A DNA stretch of 64,000 nt. It comes from Adlercreutzia sp. ZJ473 (lineage in GTDB: Bacteria; Actinomycetota; Coriobacteriia; Coriobacteriales; Eggerthellaceae). A program made the position numbers and the translations under genes. Each line of letters starts with the position of its first letter. The first letter of the stretch is position 1. A model generated the notes under the pieces. It was not told where the DNA came from and did no database searches. It was given only the letters and a program-made list of their open reading frames with translations. The DNA lies in NCBI RefSeq assembly GCF_013185065.1, contig NZ_JAAVTO010000002.1, positions 43,703 to 107,702 on the forward strand, read 5' to 3'. Shown piece after piece: positions 16,083-24,441 of the stretch.

Positions 16083-16682
16083 ATGTCCGATAAACGCTAT
16101 GGAATGGTCATTGACCTTGACAAATGCACGGGATGCCAGGCATGCGCGGTGGCCTGCAAGATGGAGAACGACGTAGACCTGGGCGTGTTCTGGGAGCGCG
16201 TCTACCGCATGGGGCCCATCGGCGAGTTCCCTGACAAGCTGGAGATGTTCTACTTCCCGAACCAGTGCATGCACTGCGAGAACCCCAGCTGCATCGACGT
16301 GTGTCCCACGAAGGCGACCTATCAGACCGACGAGGGCGTCGTGCTGGTGGATGCGAGCTTGTGCTTCGGCTGCCAGTACTGCATCTGGGCCTGCCCCTAC
16401 GAGGCTCGCACGCTGAATCCCCATACCAAGATCGTGGAGAAGTGCATCCTGTGCGTCCACCGCTTGGAGAAGGGCGAGCAGCCCCTGTGCGCCTACACCT
16501 GCACGACGGGATGCCGCGTGGCGGGGGACTTGGGCGATCCGGAAAGCCAGGTGTCCCAGGTCCTCGCGCAGAACGAGGATCGAGCCTATCGGGTGCACCC
16601 TGAGTTCGGCAACAAGCCCTCGGTCGTGTACCTCCTGCCTCGGAAGGGAGCTGAGACGCTATGCAAATCCATTGGCCGCTAA
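16083..16682 (+). CDS. DmsB/NrfC-like four-cluster ferredoxin subunit
   Basis: 199 aa, starting 2 bases after the catalytic subunit gene. Four clusters are visible: CTGCQACAVAC, CMHCENPSCIDVC, CFGCQYCIWAC and CILCVHRL with CAYTC. Unlike the 8008-8757 protein, the third cluster is a regular CX2CX2CX3C. It would transfer electrons between menaquinol at the membrane subunit and the molybdenum site. The last 22 bases overlap the next gene. Length and motif spacing are normal for DmsB-type subunits. Confidence 0.92.
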   Translation: MSDKRYGMVIDLDKCTGCQACAVACKMENDVDLGVFWERVYRMGPIGEFPDKLEMFYFPNQCMHCENPSCIDVCPTKATYQTDEGVVLVDASLCFGCQYCIWACPYEARTLNPHTKIVEKCILCVHRLEKGEQPLCAYTCTTGCRVAGDLGDPESQVSQVLAQNEDRAYRVHPEFGNKPSVVYLLPRKGAETLCKSIGR

Positions 16683-17509
16683 TCGTGTCAACTACGTGCC
16701 AGCGCGTGGGCTTGGGCCTGTTCATCTGCGCGTTCCTTGGCTTCGTCTGCGTGGGGTCCCCCGTTGGCCTCTCCGTGGTAGCGTGGATCACGCTGGTCTT
16801 GCTGGCGGTGGGGGGCGTCGCCTCCGTCTTCCACCTGCAGCGCCCGAAGCGCTTCTTCAACGCCTTCAAGAACCCGAAGTCGCACCTCACCCAGGAGGCG
16901 ATCGTCACGCCGTTTCTGGGGGCTGCCCTCTTGGCCTGCGGGCTTGACGGCGTGCTGTATGACCTGGGCGAAGCGAGCCTTCTCGCAGGCGCCGTCGCCG
17001 CCGCCCTGGCCGCGGCGTTCCTCGTCTGCACCGGCTTGGCCTACCAGATGGGCTCGCGTCCGGCTTGGAACACGCCCTTCGTGCTGGTGCTGTTCCTGCT
17101 CACGGCGCTCTCGGCGGGCACCATCGGCGTGGTGGTGCTGTGGCTCGTCTCGGTGGGATTGGTCCCCGTCGTCTTCGTGTGGGCGGCCGTCGCGTCGACC
17201 GCCGTCTGCGTTGCGTGCCAGATCGCTTACGTGGCGCGCATGCGCTCGGTCGGCTACGGGGTGAACGTCGAGGCCACGAAGGAGCCCTATCGGCCTTACT
17301 TCATCGCATGGGTCGTTATGGGGGCCGCCGTCCCGCTGACCATGCTGCTCTCGCTCTTCATCATCCCCTTGGCCCCCGTGATCTCGTGCGTCATCGCATG
17401 GTTGAGCTGCGCGTGCGGCATTGCCGCCTGGACCATGCTGTTCTTCAGGGGCGCTCACAAGGTGAAGATGTTCCCCATGTATCCAGTTGACCTGAATCTC
17501 GACATGTAG
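16661..17509 (+). CDS. DmsC-like membrane anchor subunit
   Basis: 282 aa and about eight transmembrane helices. The segment FHLQRPKRFFNAFKNPKSH, then LTQEA, matches the DmsC signature (HLgrP.ra..a..N...S.l..E), with the quinol-site helices around it. The start lies inside the preceding gene, 22 bases before its stop, with GGAG upstream. The subunit would anchor the ferredoxin subunit and oxidise menaquinol. Because the catalytic subunit lacks a Tat signal, the topology may be inverted (cytoplasmic active site). Confidence 0.85.
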   Translation: MQIHWPLIVSTTCQRVGLGLFICAFLGFVCVGSPVGLSVVAWITLVLLAVGGVASVFHLQRPKRFFNAFKNPKSHLTQEAIVTPFLGAALLACGLDGVLYDLGEASLLAGAVAAALAAAFLVCTGLAYQMGSRPAWNTPFVLVLFLLTALSAGTIGVVVLWLVSVGLVPVVFVWAAVASTAVCVACQIAYVARMRSVGYGVNVEATKEPYRPYFIAWVVMGAAVPLTMLLSLFIIPLAPVISCVIAWLSCACGIAAWTMLFFRGAHKVKMFPMYPVDLNLDM

Positions 17510-17532
17510 GAATCGCCGCAACTGCGGGCTCT

Positions 17533-17570
17533 GCGAGGGGACGGCGCGGCCTTTTCGCCCTTCCCCTCGC
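17533..17570 (+). terminator. Hairpin between anchor and MFS transporter genes
   Basis: GCGAGGGGA (17533-17541) and TCCCCTCGC (17562-17570) form a 9-bp perfect stem with a 20-base GC-rich loop. No T-run follows. It may attenuate or process the transcript before the transporter gene at 17606. Confidence 0.4.
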
Positions 17571-17605
17571 CCTTGAAGACAACTCTCCTCGAAAGAAGGA
17601 ATCTT

Positions 17606-18907
17606 ATGGCAGAGAAGAAGTTCTATGGTTGGAAGGTCGTGGTGGTAACCGCAGTGCTGTACGCCCTGCTGGGAAACTTCGGCCTGGCCGCAGCGCAGAT
17701 CACCATTCCCGTCATGGCGCTGGACCCCACGGTGGGAATGGATCGCACCATGATAGGCATCGGGTTCACGGTGTTCATCCTCATGCAGGGTCTGCCCGGG
17801 CCGCTCATCGGCAAGTTCGTCGAGAAGTACGGGGCTAAGAACGCGTTTCTCGCCAGCTCGGTCCTCATCATAGCCACGGGCATCCTGCTCGGGCTCTTCG
17901 CCGGAGCCTCCACCGCCGCGTACATCGTGCTGTTCGGCGTGCTGCTCAGCTTCTCGAGCACGCTTGGCGGCCAGGTGGCGACGCAGACCACCATCGGCAG
18001 CTGGTTCGTCATGAAGCGCGGCCTGGCCATGGCGGTGACCATGGGCCTGGGAGGCGTGGTCGCGTTCTCGTTCCCGCTCATCACCAACGCCGCCATAGGC
18101 GAGGCGGGGAACTGGCCCATGGGCTTCTTCCTCATCTCCGTCATGGGCGCCGTGTCGCTCGTCGTGGCGTTCTTGCTCATGCGCAACAAGCCTGCTGACA
18201 TGGGCCAGAACCCCGACGGGATGACCGACGCGCAGCTGCAGGAGGCAACGGCCGCCGCGGGAGACGCCCCGGCTGATGCGGGCGCAGCTGCGAAGAAGGG
18301 CGGCGTGTTCAAGAACGCGCAGTCCATGACGCAGGGCCAGGCGTTTCGCACCCCGGCGTTCTGGCTCATCCTGACTGCGGCGCTCTCCATCTTCGTGGCG
18401 CTGAACATGGCCGTGTCTTCCGGAGTGCTGCATTTCAGCGGGCTGGGCATCGACGCCACGGTCATCGCCGGCGCCGTGGCCGTGCAGGGGATCGCGGCCG
18501 TCGCGGTGAACCTGGTCATCGCGCCTCTGGCCGACCGTATCGAGCCCGCCCGCATCCTGGGCGTCTGCGCCGGCCTCACCGCCGCCGGCGCCCTGTGCGC
18601 GGCGTTCGCGCAGCCGGGCGACGTGGTCATGCTGTACCTGTACTACATCCTGTTGGGCCTCGGGTTCGGGGGGAACACCAGCGTCATGCCCACGGCGTTT
18701 GCCAACTACTTCGGCATCGCCAACTTCCCGAAGATCATCGGCACGGTGCTGCTTCTGCTCTCGCTGCTCTCGGGGCTCGTGCCCACCATCGCCGGCATCG
18801 CGTTTGACGCGACGGGCACGTATGTGACCATGTTCGCGGTCATCGCCGCCATCTGCGCCGTCGGCGCGCTGGCAGGCTTCCTCGTTCGCTTTCCCAAGCG
18901 CGTCTAG
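17606..18907 (+). CDS. MFS transporter, OFA (oxalate/formate antiporter)-like
   Basis: 433 aa from ATG 17606 with GAAAGAAGGAA upstream (an in-frame TTG at 17573 is less likely). About 12 transmembrane helices are visible in two halves of six, separated by a hydrophilic loop near residues 200-245 that is rich in Ala and Asp. The start FYGWKVVVVTAVLYALLG and the loop FVEKYGAKNAFLAS, then WFVMKRGLAMAVT, are typical of OFA-family carriers for organic anions. Placed directly after a molybdoenzyme operon it probably imports the substrate or exchanges it for the product, as is common in such clusters. The substrate cannot be named. Confidence 0.82.
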   Translation: MAEKKFYGWKVVVVTAVLYALLGNFGLAAAQITIPVMALDPTVGMDRTMIGIGFTVFILMQGLPGPLIGKFVEKYGAKNAFLASSVLIIATGILLGLFAGASTAAYIVLFGVLLSFSSTLGGQVATQTTIGSWFVMKRGLAMAVTMGLGGVVAFSFPLITNAAIGEAGNWPMGFFLISVMGAVSLVVAFLLMRNKPADMGQNPDGMTDAQLQEATAAAGDAPADAGAAAKKGGVFKNAQSMTQGQAFRTPAFWLILTAALSIFVALNMAVSSGVLHFSGLGIDATVIAGAVAVQGIAAVAVNLVIAPLADRIEPARILGVCAGLTAAGALCAAFAQPGDVVMLYLYYILLGLGFGGNTSVMPTAFANYFGIANFPKIIGTVLLLLSLLSGLVPTIAGIAFDATGTYVTMFAVIAAICAVGALAGFLVRFPKRV

Positions 18908-18937
18908 CCAAGACGCCTGAGGGCACATGAAGGGGAG

Positions 18938-18965
18938 GGGCGGGCGCCTTGCCGGGCGCCCGCCC
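18938..18965 (+). terminator. Strong hairpin terminator after the MFS gene
   Basis: GGGCGGGCGCC (18938-18948) pairs perfectly with 18955-18965 around a 6-base loop, 31 bases after the MFS stop. Only weak T content follows. It marks the end of the LysR/molybdoenzyme cluster. The remainder of the gap to 19180 contains a TATAAT -10 at 19150-19155 for the next gene. Confidence 0.6.
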
Positions 18966-19180
18966 TGTCGTCTGCCTTCCGAGCATTGCTTCTCGCGAAA
19001 GGCGTCGTATTCGCGCCAAGATGACCTCGGAGGAACGGCGGGCGGCTTTTGGCCGGGCGGGGGCTGCGGAAAACCCTGGACGGCGGGAGCTGCATCGTTG
19101 ATCTTGGGTGGGCGAGCTGGCGTGCCGTCGAACCGGCGTGCCGTCGGGGTATAATCACCTCACGTTCTGGGGAGGCTGAC

Positions 19181-19636
19181 ATGCTCAGAGTTCAAGGGAA
19201 ATATCTGCTGACCATCGCTTCCGCGGTGTGGTTTCTCGCTGGGCTGAACATCCTTCGCCTGGGAGTCTCGGCTTGCCTGGAGGGGAGCACCCCGACCTGG
19301 GTCATGGCGGCGGGCATCCCGCTCATCTTCCTGGTATTTCACCTGATGTTCTCGAAGCTCGTCGGCAAGCACTCCGACCGCATCCGCGGCTACGGTGAGG
19401 AGAGGACGCACGTCCTGAGGTTCTTCGACGTGAAGGGATACGTCATCATGGCCGTCATGATGGGCGGCGGAATCTCGATGCGCGCCTTCGGGCTGGTTCC
19501 GACGTGGTTCGTCGCCTTCTTCTACACGGGGCTGGGAATCGCCCTCGCGCTTGCCGGCATCGGGTTCATGATTCACTTCGCGAAGCGCGGCGGCTACGTC
19601 GTGTGTCCCGTCACGAAGAAGACGCGGCTGGCGTAG
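19181..19636 (+). CDS. Small four-helix membrane protein, unknown function
   Basis: 151 aa from ATG 19181 with GGGGAGG 5 bases upstream and a TATAAT -10 at 19150-19155. Four hydrophobic segments are visible (around 8-25, 38-58, 88-106 and 112-130). Between the second and third is a loop with GKHSDRIRGYGEERTH, VLRFFDV. The C-terminus is cationic (KKTRLA). I do not recognise a family. It stands alone between the MFS terminator and the GNAT gene, about 70 bases before the latter. It could be a gas-vesicle-like or transporter-accessory protein, but nothing in the sequence decides this. Confidence 0.7.
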   Translation: MLRVQGKYLLTIASAVWFLAGLNILRLGVSACLEGSTPTWVMAAGIPLIFLVFHLMFSKLVGKHSDRIRGYGEERTHVLRFFDVKGYVIMAVMMGGGISMRAFGLVPTWFVAFFYTGLGIALALAGIGFMIHFAKRGGYVVCPVTKKTRLA

Positions 19637-19706
19637 GCTGCGAGGCGGGGCGGGGCCTGCTGGATTTCGCCCTGGCTTTCGATTCTGGATTTGAGGAGGA
19701 TGCGCG

Positions 19707-20255
19707 ATGGTTTTGACGACGGAGCGCCTGGTCCTTCGCCCTTGGGAGGAAGGCGACGCCGAGGATCTCTATCGCTTCGCGAAGGATCCGGCGGTGGGGC
19801 CCATTGCCGGATGGCCACCGCATACGAGCGTCGAGAACAGCCGCGAGGTCATTCGCGACGTCCTCTCCGTCGAGGAGACTTACGCCGTGGTGCTGAAGGA
19901 GACGGCCAGGCCCGTCGGCAGCATAGGCCTGCTGTTCGGGGAGAGCGGGACCGTTCCGCTGTCGGAAGGGGAGGCCGAGCTCGGCTACTGGATCGGGGTG
20001 CCCTATTGGGGGCGCGGCCTCATTCCCGAGGCGGCTCGCGAGCTCCTTCGCCATGCGTTCGAGGACCTGGGGCTTGACGACGTCTGGTGCGGCAGCTACG
20101 AGGGGAACGCGAACTCCCAGCGGGTGCAGGAGAAGCTGGGCTTCGTCTTCGACCGCAACGTGCAGGGCGTTCTCTGCAAGCCCATGGGCGAAACCCGCAA
20201 CGCGCGCATAACCTACCTGAGCAGGGAGCGGTGGGCTGACGGGCAGTCGGCGTGA
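19707..20255 (+). CDS. GNAT acetyltransferase, RimJ/RimL type
   Basis: 182 aa with a GAGGAGG ribosome site. It begins [20 protein letters not shown], the usual RimJ/RimL opening. The acetyl-CoA loop is visible as [11 protein letters not shown] (R-x-x-G-x-A type). The final helix [13 protein letters not shown] is the family's conserved NxxSxxvxEKlGF. It would N-acetylate a protein terminus or a small amine. The target is unknown. It is the last gene before a 500-bp region of repeats and a candidate type I toxin locus. Confidence 0.85.
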   Translation: MVLTTERLVLRPWEEGDAEDLYRFAKDPAVGPIAGWPPHTSVENSREVIRDVLSVEETYAVVLKETARPVGSIGLLFGESGTVPLSEGEAELGYWIGVPYWGRGLIPEAARELLRHAFEDLGLDDVWCGSYEGNANSQRVQEKLGFVFDRNVQGVLCKPMGETRNARITYLSRERWADGQSA

Positions 20256-20301
20256 GGCCTTGAGCTGCATAATCATCGAGTTAGGGGCATTTGCGATCTG
20301 G

Positions 20302-20494
20302 TCACCGACAACGGGCGTTTTCCATCCACCTCCCAGGTGATTCTGGATGAAACGAGGTCGTTATCGGCGATTCTCTGAGAAAAGTGGATGCAAAAGCGCC
20401 GTTGTCGGTGACTTTCGGGGTTCTAATCGCCGATAACGGGCATTTTCCAGCCAGGTTTTCAAGGTCGTGGATGAAAAGAGGCCGTTATCGGTGG
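20302..20494. repeat. Five-copy interspersed repeat with alternating orientation
   Basis: Five related units of about 27-29 bp share a core like CGATAACGGGC, TTTTCC(A/g)TCCA. The direct copies are at 20302-20330 and 20425-20453. The inverted copies are at 20344-20370, 20384-20411 and 20467-20494 (GTGGATG, AAAAG, CCGTTATCGG). Neighbouring copies in opposite orientation can form long hairpins. There is no gene in this stretch, so this is a BIME/REP-like or small non-autonomous element. Confidence 0.75.
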
Positions 20495-20654
20495 TTTGAA
20501 CTTCAGGGGTCTCAAGGACCCCAAAGCAGACGGGGCGGCATTCTCGCTTTTCGGGAAACCTGAAAAGCTCCGGGCTCGCGCCTCCGAATTCATTGTAGAG
20601 CTCGACGGTCTCCTTGCACGGTAGATTCTCCACGGCTTCTTCGCTGGCGGTGTG

Positions 20655-20684
20655 CTGACAGCGGAGGCTTCGGGGTGCTACAAT
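20655..20684 (+). promoter_or_regulatory. Promoter of a short RNA convergent with the toxin-like peptide gene
   Basis: CTGACA (20655-20660), an 18-bp spacer and TACAAT (20679-20684) with an extended TG at 20676-20677. Transcription would start near 20691. The downstream 12 bases TAGCCGGCAAGG recur inverted behind the opposing TACAAT at 20943-20938. Confidence 0.6.
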
Positions 20685-20690
20685 GCGGGT

Positions 20691-20778
20691 AGCCGGCAAG
20701 GCCCGTGTTGGTTAAGCTGCTACGGGCGGCGCGGGTAGTGGATTTGAGGGCGGTAGCGCGAACTACCGCCCCCTTTTC
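20691..20778 (+). ncRNA. Candidate antisense RNA (antitoxin RNA) overlapping the 39-aa gene
   Basis: An RNA of about 88 bases is predicted from the 20655-20684 promoter to the stem-loop at 20748-20771. The stem is GGGCGGTAG/CTACCGCCC and is followed by CCTTTTCTT. No open frame with a ribosome site lies in it. Its 3' end is complementary to the last codons and the stop of the opposing gene. This is how antitoxin RNAs of bsrG/txpA-type loci pair with toxin mRNA. The call is predicted from promoter, terminator and geometry only. Confidence 0.5.
20748..20777 (+). terminator. Intrinsic terminator of the short RNA
   Basis: A perfect 9-bp stem, GGGCGGTAG (20748-20756) and CTACCGCCC (20763-20771), is followed by CCTTTTCTT. 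The stem contains the stop codon of the minus-strand peptide gene. Confidence 0.7.
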
Positions 20779-20882
20779 TTACCCTTGTCATTCGATCGTG
20801 AACTCCATTCTTTCCACGCATCGAGGATGAACTCCCCGATGGCCGCGATAGCGGCCATTATGAAAAGAGCTTTCTCGATCAT
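20763..20882 (-). CDS. 39-aa hydrophobic peptide, candidate type I toxin
   Basis: The frame starts ATG at 20882-20880 and ends TAG at 20765-20763. It begins MIEKALFIMAAIAAIG, has one membrane-spanning segment (about residues 4-23), then WKEW and a cationic tail ending KGKKRGR. The ribosome site is an unusually complete AAGGAGGTGATC, nine bases from the ATG. A minus-strand TACAAT at 20943-20938 provides a -10. A convergent short RNA overlaps its 3' end. Size, single helix with charged tail, strong SD and antisense RNA match Fst/TxpA/BsrG-type toxins, but no sequence match was tested. A membrane-regulatory peptide is the alternative. Confidence 0.6.
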   Translation of the reverse strand: MIEKALFIMAAIAAIGEFILDAWKEWSSRSNDKGKKRGR

Positions 20883-20937
20883 AGGCGATCACCTCCTTTC
20901 AGAAGCGCCGCCCACGTCGAACCTTGCCGGCTAGCTG

Positions 20938-20943
20938 ATTGTA
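20938..20943 (-). promoter_or_regulatory. TACAAT -10 element of the 39-aa peptide gene
   Basis: Read on the minus strand, TACAAT is followed by TAGCCGGCAAGG (20933-20922), the same 12-mer that follows the TACAAT of the opposing RNA at 20690-20701. The two convergent promoters thus share their -10 and start region as an inverted repeat about 230 bp apart. Confidence 0.5.
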
Positions 20944-21477
20944 CGATGGTGCGTGCCGGGCAGTCCGCAGAAATCCCTGCCATAAAAACTATCGATGATG
21001 AGCCCCCGCTCGGCAGTCCTGTCCAGCAGACTTGTGTCATCTCGTGCTGCCTCGTGTCGCCCAGATGTGCTCGAAGGGCTTCGAGTGTGATCGTTCTATC
21101 CGGGTTGGCCTGTCCGCATCTCCCCGGCGCGAGAGGCGCGAATGGGCGGTTGAAAGGCGTGAGGGGGGGGGACGCGGTTTTCACGGCGTGCCAGTCGGCG
21201 TTTCCGGGACCCCTTCCGCGTTGCCTTCGGGTTCTCTCGCGCTCCAGTTGGTCTATCATGTGACCCACAAGAACAAGAGCAAAAGGTTTCCGCATGAAAA
21301 TCTACTGCGAAAAAAACATAGACGCGGCTCACTCAAAACGACGTTGCTAAGCGCAGCTCGAAAGAGGCTTGGGAGTTGCTGCCTATCCAATGAGCAGGCC
21401 GAGCGAGCGAGGGAGAGCATTCCTCGTCGCGCTGTCTGCTCATGGTGGGGGCATAAGGGTGCTGAGGTGATGCTGTC
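20944..21477. other. Gene-free stretch upstream of the GGDEF/EAL gene
   Basis: No convincing gene is seen in these 534 bases. Notable points are a run of nine G at 21163-21171 and a perfect 8-bp inverted repeat ATGAGCAG/CTGCTCAT (21390-21397 and 21436-21443) in the leader of the GGDEF/EAL gene. I could not fit a known riboswitch. Confidence 0.6.
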
Positions 21478-24309
21478 ATGCTGGATTTCTACACCGTGAT
21501 CGTTCTGGAGGTCGTGCTCCTCATGGCGCTCCTCGCGTTCATGGCGAACGCGAACGACATGTTCCCCAAAGGCAAGAAGGGGCAGTTTCTGCTGCTCTTC
21601 TCCAGCGTCGCCCTCGGCATCGTCGCAGAGTGGTCGGGGAGCGTGGCCGCTCTGTTCGGAGGGGAGTACCGAGAGGTCGTCGTGTGGACGAAGATGGTAG
21701 AGCTCTCGATGGCGCCCGTCGTTCCGTTCCTGTGCGCGGAGGTCCTGCGGCAGACCGCGGACGTGCCCCTGAAGGACAGGTGGCCCCTCGGCATCCTGGT
21801 CGTCCACGCCGGCTTGGAGATCCTGTCGGCCTTCGGAGGGTTCATCTACTACGTGGACGCTGACGGCGTGTTCCTCCACGGCCCGTTCTACTGGATCTAC
21901 GTCGTGGTCTACCTGGGCGGCGCCGTCCACGTGCTGCGGGCGGGGTATCGCGTCAGCCGCCAGCGCCAGGGCAAGAACAGGGCGATGCTCCTTTTGATAC
22001 TGGGCTTCCTGCTGCTCGGCGTGGTTGCGAACCAGCTGGACAGGGACGTCAAGACCGCCTGGCTCACGGTTGCGATCGTCATCACGCTCGTCTACATCTT
22101 CTACAACGACATGCTCCAGCGCCTAGACGGCAAGACGATGCTGCTCAACCACGCCAGCTGCGAGAACCTGCTGGCGCGGCTGCGGAAGCCCGCGATCATC
22201 CAGCTGCTCAACGTGGACTTCTTCAGGACCGTCAACGACGAGTTCGGGCGCGACTACGGGGATGAGTGCCTTCGGACGATCGGGAGCACCATCCGCAAGG
22301 TCTACGGACGGCATGGCAAGTGCTGCCGGATAGAAGGTGACGAGTTCTGCGTGATCCTCGACGTAGACGAGGGCTCCATGGAGGCGCTCAACGAGCAGTT
22401 CCACGCCGCCATGGAGGAGCGCCGCGCGGCGGACCCGCGCTTCCCGCGCGTCTCCCTGGGGTACGTCTGCTTTGACCCCTCTCGGGAAAGCGTTCGCGTT
22501 GCCGAGCAGGCAGCGACTTCCGCCATGTACCAAAACAAGGAGCGGAGCAAGATCAAGCACGGCCCCATCCCGCGCTCTGCGCTCAAGGAGCATCGGCCGT
22601 CTCCCGAGCAAATGCTGGCCAAGGAGCAGAAGCCGGCTTCGGAGGAGCTTGACACAACCGGGTTGGCGAACCGAACGTTCGCGGCCTTCTCCAGCACCTC
22701 GGAGCGCAGCTACATCTACCTCTGCAACATGAGCACCGGGGTGTCCCGCTGGTCTTTGGGCGCGGTGCAGTATTTCAACCTGCCGGGCGAGTACATGTTC
22801 GACGCGGGGACGATCTGGGAGTCCCTCATCCATCCGCAGGACCGGCAGATGTACCACGACGACATCACGTCGGTCTTCAGCGGGCACAGCCAGGTCCACA
22901 ACCTGGAGTACCGGGTGAAGAACCGCTTGGGGGAGTACGTCGTCTGCACCTGCAGGGGCATGGTGCTGAAGGGGGAGGGCGCTGAGCCTGACCTGTTCGC
23001 GGGCACGATCATCAACCACGGCATCGTCGACGACGTGGACCCCATCACCGGCCTGCACGCCAACGCGGAGTTCGCCAAGAGCATCCACCGCCTGATCGAA
23101 GAGCGGCTCTGCGCCTGCGTGGTCAAGGTGGGAGTCGACAACTTCCGCCATGCCAACGCCATGTACGGCCATGAGGGCGGAAACCAGATCCTGCGTCTCT
23201 TCGGCATCGAGCTCCAGGGGCTCGTCGCGGGCAGGGGACAGGTGTTCCGCCTGGAGGGGGCGAGGTTCGCCTTCTACCTGAACGACGCCGACCAAGACGA
23301 GGCGCGGAAGTTCTTCCAGCAGCTTCGCCACGTGGCGGAAAACGAGATCCAGATCGACAACCTGCGGGTTCCCCTGCGGATATACGGCGGCGCGGTGCAG
23401 ATCGACCCCCGTCACCCCCTCAACGAGCAGCTCGTGCGCAGCAGCCTGATCTACGCTGCGGAGCAGTCCCTGGAGAACCACAGCACCGAGCTGGTCTTCA
23501 GCGAGGACGTCCGCCAGATGCTCAACGTCGAGAACATCCAGCTGCACGCGGAGATCCACCGCAGCGCCATGGAGGGCTGCCGGAACTTCTTCCTGTGCTA
23601 CCAGCCCATCGTGTCCTTCTCCACGGGGAAGGTGATCGGCGCGGAGGCGCTGCTGCGCTGGAGGCAGGAGCCCTACGGCGTGGTCTCCCCGGACAGCTTC
23701 ATTCCCTGGCTGGAGAACGACCCCGCCTTCATCCCGGTGGGGAACTGGATCATCCGCCAGGCGATACGGGAGACCGCGCCTTTGCGCCAGGCAGACCCGA
23801 GCTTCATCCTGAACGTCAACGTCGCGGACACGCAGCTGAAGCACGGCGGCTTCCGCGAGGACGTCCTGAGCATCCTCGCGGAAGAGGGCTGCCCGTCCGA
23901 GAACCTCTGCCTGGAGCTCACGGAGCGGTGCCGCCGCATGGACCCGGAGTTCCTCGAGGACGAGCTGCGGTTCTTCCGCTCACGCGGCATCACCATCGCC
24001 CTCGACGACTTCGGGACGGGCATGTCCTCCTTGGCGCTGCTGCTTCAGCTCCCCGTTGACGAGCTGAAGGTGGACCGCGTGTTCCTCCTGGGCGCCCTCG
24101 AGAGCAAGCAGGGCCTGACGCTGATGGAGACCATCGTGCAAAGCGCCCGGAAGGCGGGCCTGCGCACCTGCGTGGAGGGCATCGAGACGCAGGAGCAGTG
24201 CGAGCTGATCACCTCGCTGGGGGGCGACTGCTACCAGGGCTACTACGCCAGCAAGCCCACCCCGATCGAGGGCCTTGCGGAGATCTGCCGCGCAGGCCGA
24301 GGGGATTAG
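21478..24309 (+). CDS. Membrane GGDEF-PAS-GGDEF-EAL protein, probable c-di-GMP phosphodiesterase
   Basis: 943 aa. About six N-terminal transmembrane helices (1-215) are followed by a first GGDEF domain with EGDEF at residues 286-290. A PAS-like segment follows (about 400-510, YIYLCNMSTGVSRWS with HPQDRQMYHDD), then a second GGDEF domain with the degraded motif EGARF at about 593. Last is an EAL domain with intact EALLRW (723-728), ELTERC, DDFGTGMSS, DELKVDR and EGIET. Both cyclase motifs deviate, the EAL set is complete, so c-di-GMP hydrolysis is the likely activity. The degenerate GGDEF domains may sense GTP. The start ATG has GAGGTG upstream. Confidence 0.88.
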   Translation: MLDFYTVIVLEVVLLMALLAFMANANDMFPKGKKGQFLLLFSSVALGIVAEWSGSVAALFGGEYREVVVWTKMVELSMAPVVPFLCAEVLRQTADVPLKDRWPLGILVVHAGLEILSAFGGFIYYVDADGVFLHGPFYWIYVVVYLGGAVHVLRAGYRVSRQRQGKNRAMLLLILGFLLLGVVANQLDRDVKTAWLTVAIVITLVYIFYNDMLQRLDGKTMLLNHASCENLLARLRKPAIIQLLNVDFFRTVNDEFGRDYGDECLRTIGSTIRKVYGRHGKCCRIEGDEFCVILDVDEGSMEALNEQFHAAMEERRAADPRFPRVSLGYVCFDPSRESVRVAEQAATSAMYQNKERSKIKHGPIPRSALKEHRPSPEQMLAKEQKPASEELDTTGLANRTFAAFSSTSERSYIYLCNMSTGVSRWSLGAVQYFNLPGEYMFDAGTIWESLIHPQDRQMYHDDITSVFSGHSQVHNLEYRVKNRLGEYVVCTCRGMVLKGEGAEPDLFAGTIINHGIVDDVDPITGLHANAEFAKSIHRLIEERLCACVVKVGVDNFRHANAMYGHEGGNQILRLFGIELQGLVAGRGQVFRLEGARFAFYLNDADQDEARKFFQQLRHVAENEIQIDNLRVPLRIYGGAVQIDPRHPLNEQLVRSSLIYAAEQSLENHSTELVFSEDVRQMLNVENIQLHAEIHRSAMEGCRNFFLCYQPIVSFSTGKVIGAEALLRWRQEPYGVVSPDSFIPWLENDPAFIPVGNWIIRQAIRETAPLRQADPSFILNVNVADTQLKHGGFREDVLSILAEEGCPSENLCLELTERCRRMDPEFLEDELRFFRSRGITIALDDFGTGMSSLALLLQLPVDELKVDRVFLLGALESKQGLTLMETIVQSARKAGLRTCVEGIETQEQCELITSLGGDCYQGYYASKPTPIEGLAEICRAGRGD

Positions 24310-24441
24310 GCGCCCACGCTCGCGCCGATGTCTGCTAGGATGCTTCGGGATGGAATCGCGGCCGTGCTTGCGCGCGGGGCGCGCGGCTGCGCCGAGACGT
24401 CGGCGCGCTCGCGTCCGAGGCGCGTGCTCGCTTGTGCGTGA

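Noticed and set aside
20361..20699. 112-codon minus-strand frame spanning the repeat cluster
   Set aside because: It has no ribosome site, it is built mainly from the repeat units, and I recognise no family.
21163..21171. Nine-G run as a phase-variation switch
   Set aside because: It is far upstream of the nearest start and inside no coding frame; a single homopolymer is weak evidence.
21360..21470. c-di-GMP riboswitch before the GGDEF/EAL gene
   Set aside because: The inverted repeat is present, but I could not find the conserved GEMM core bases.
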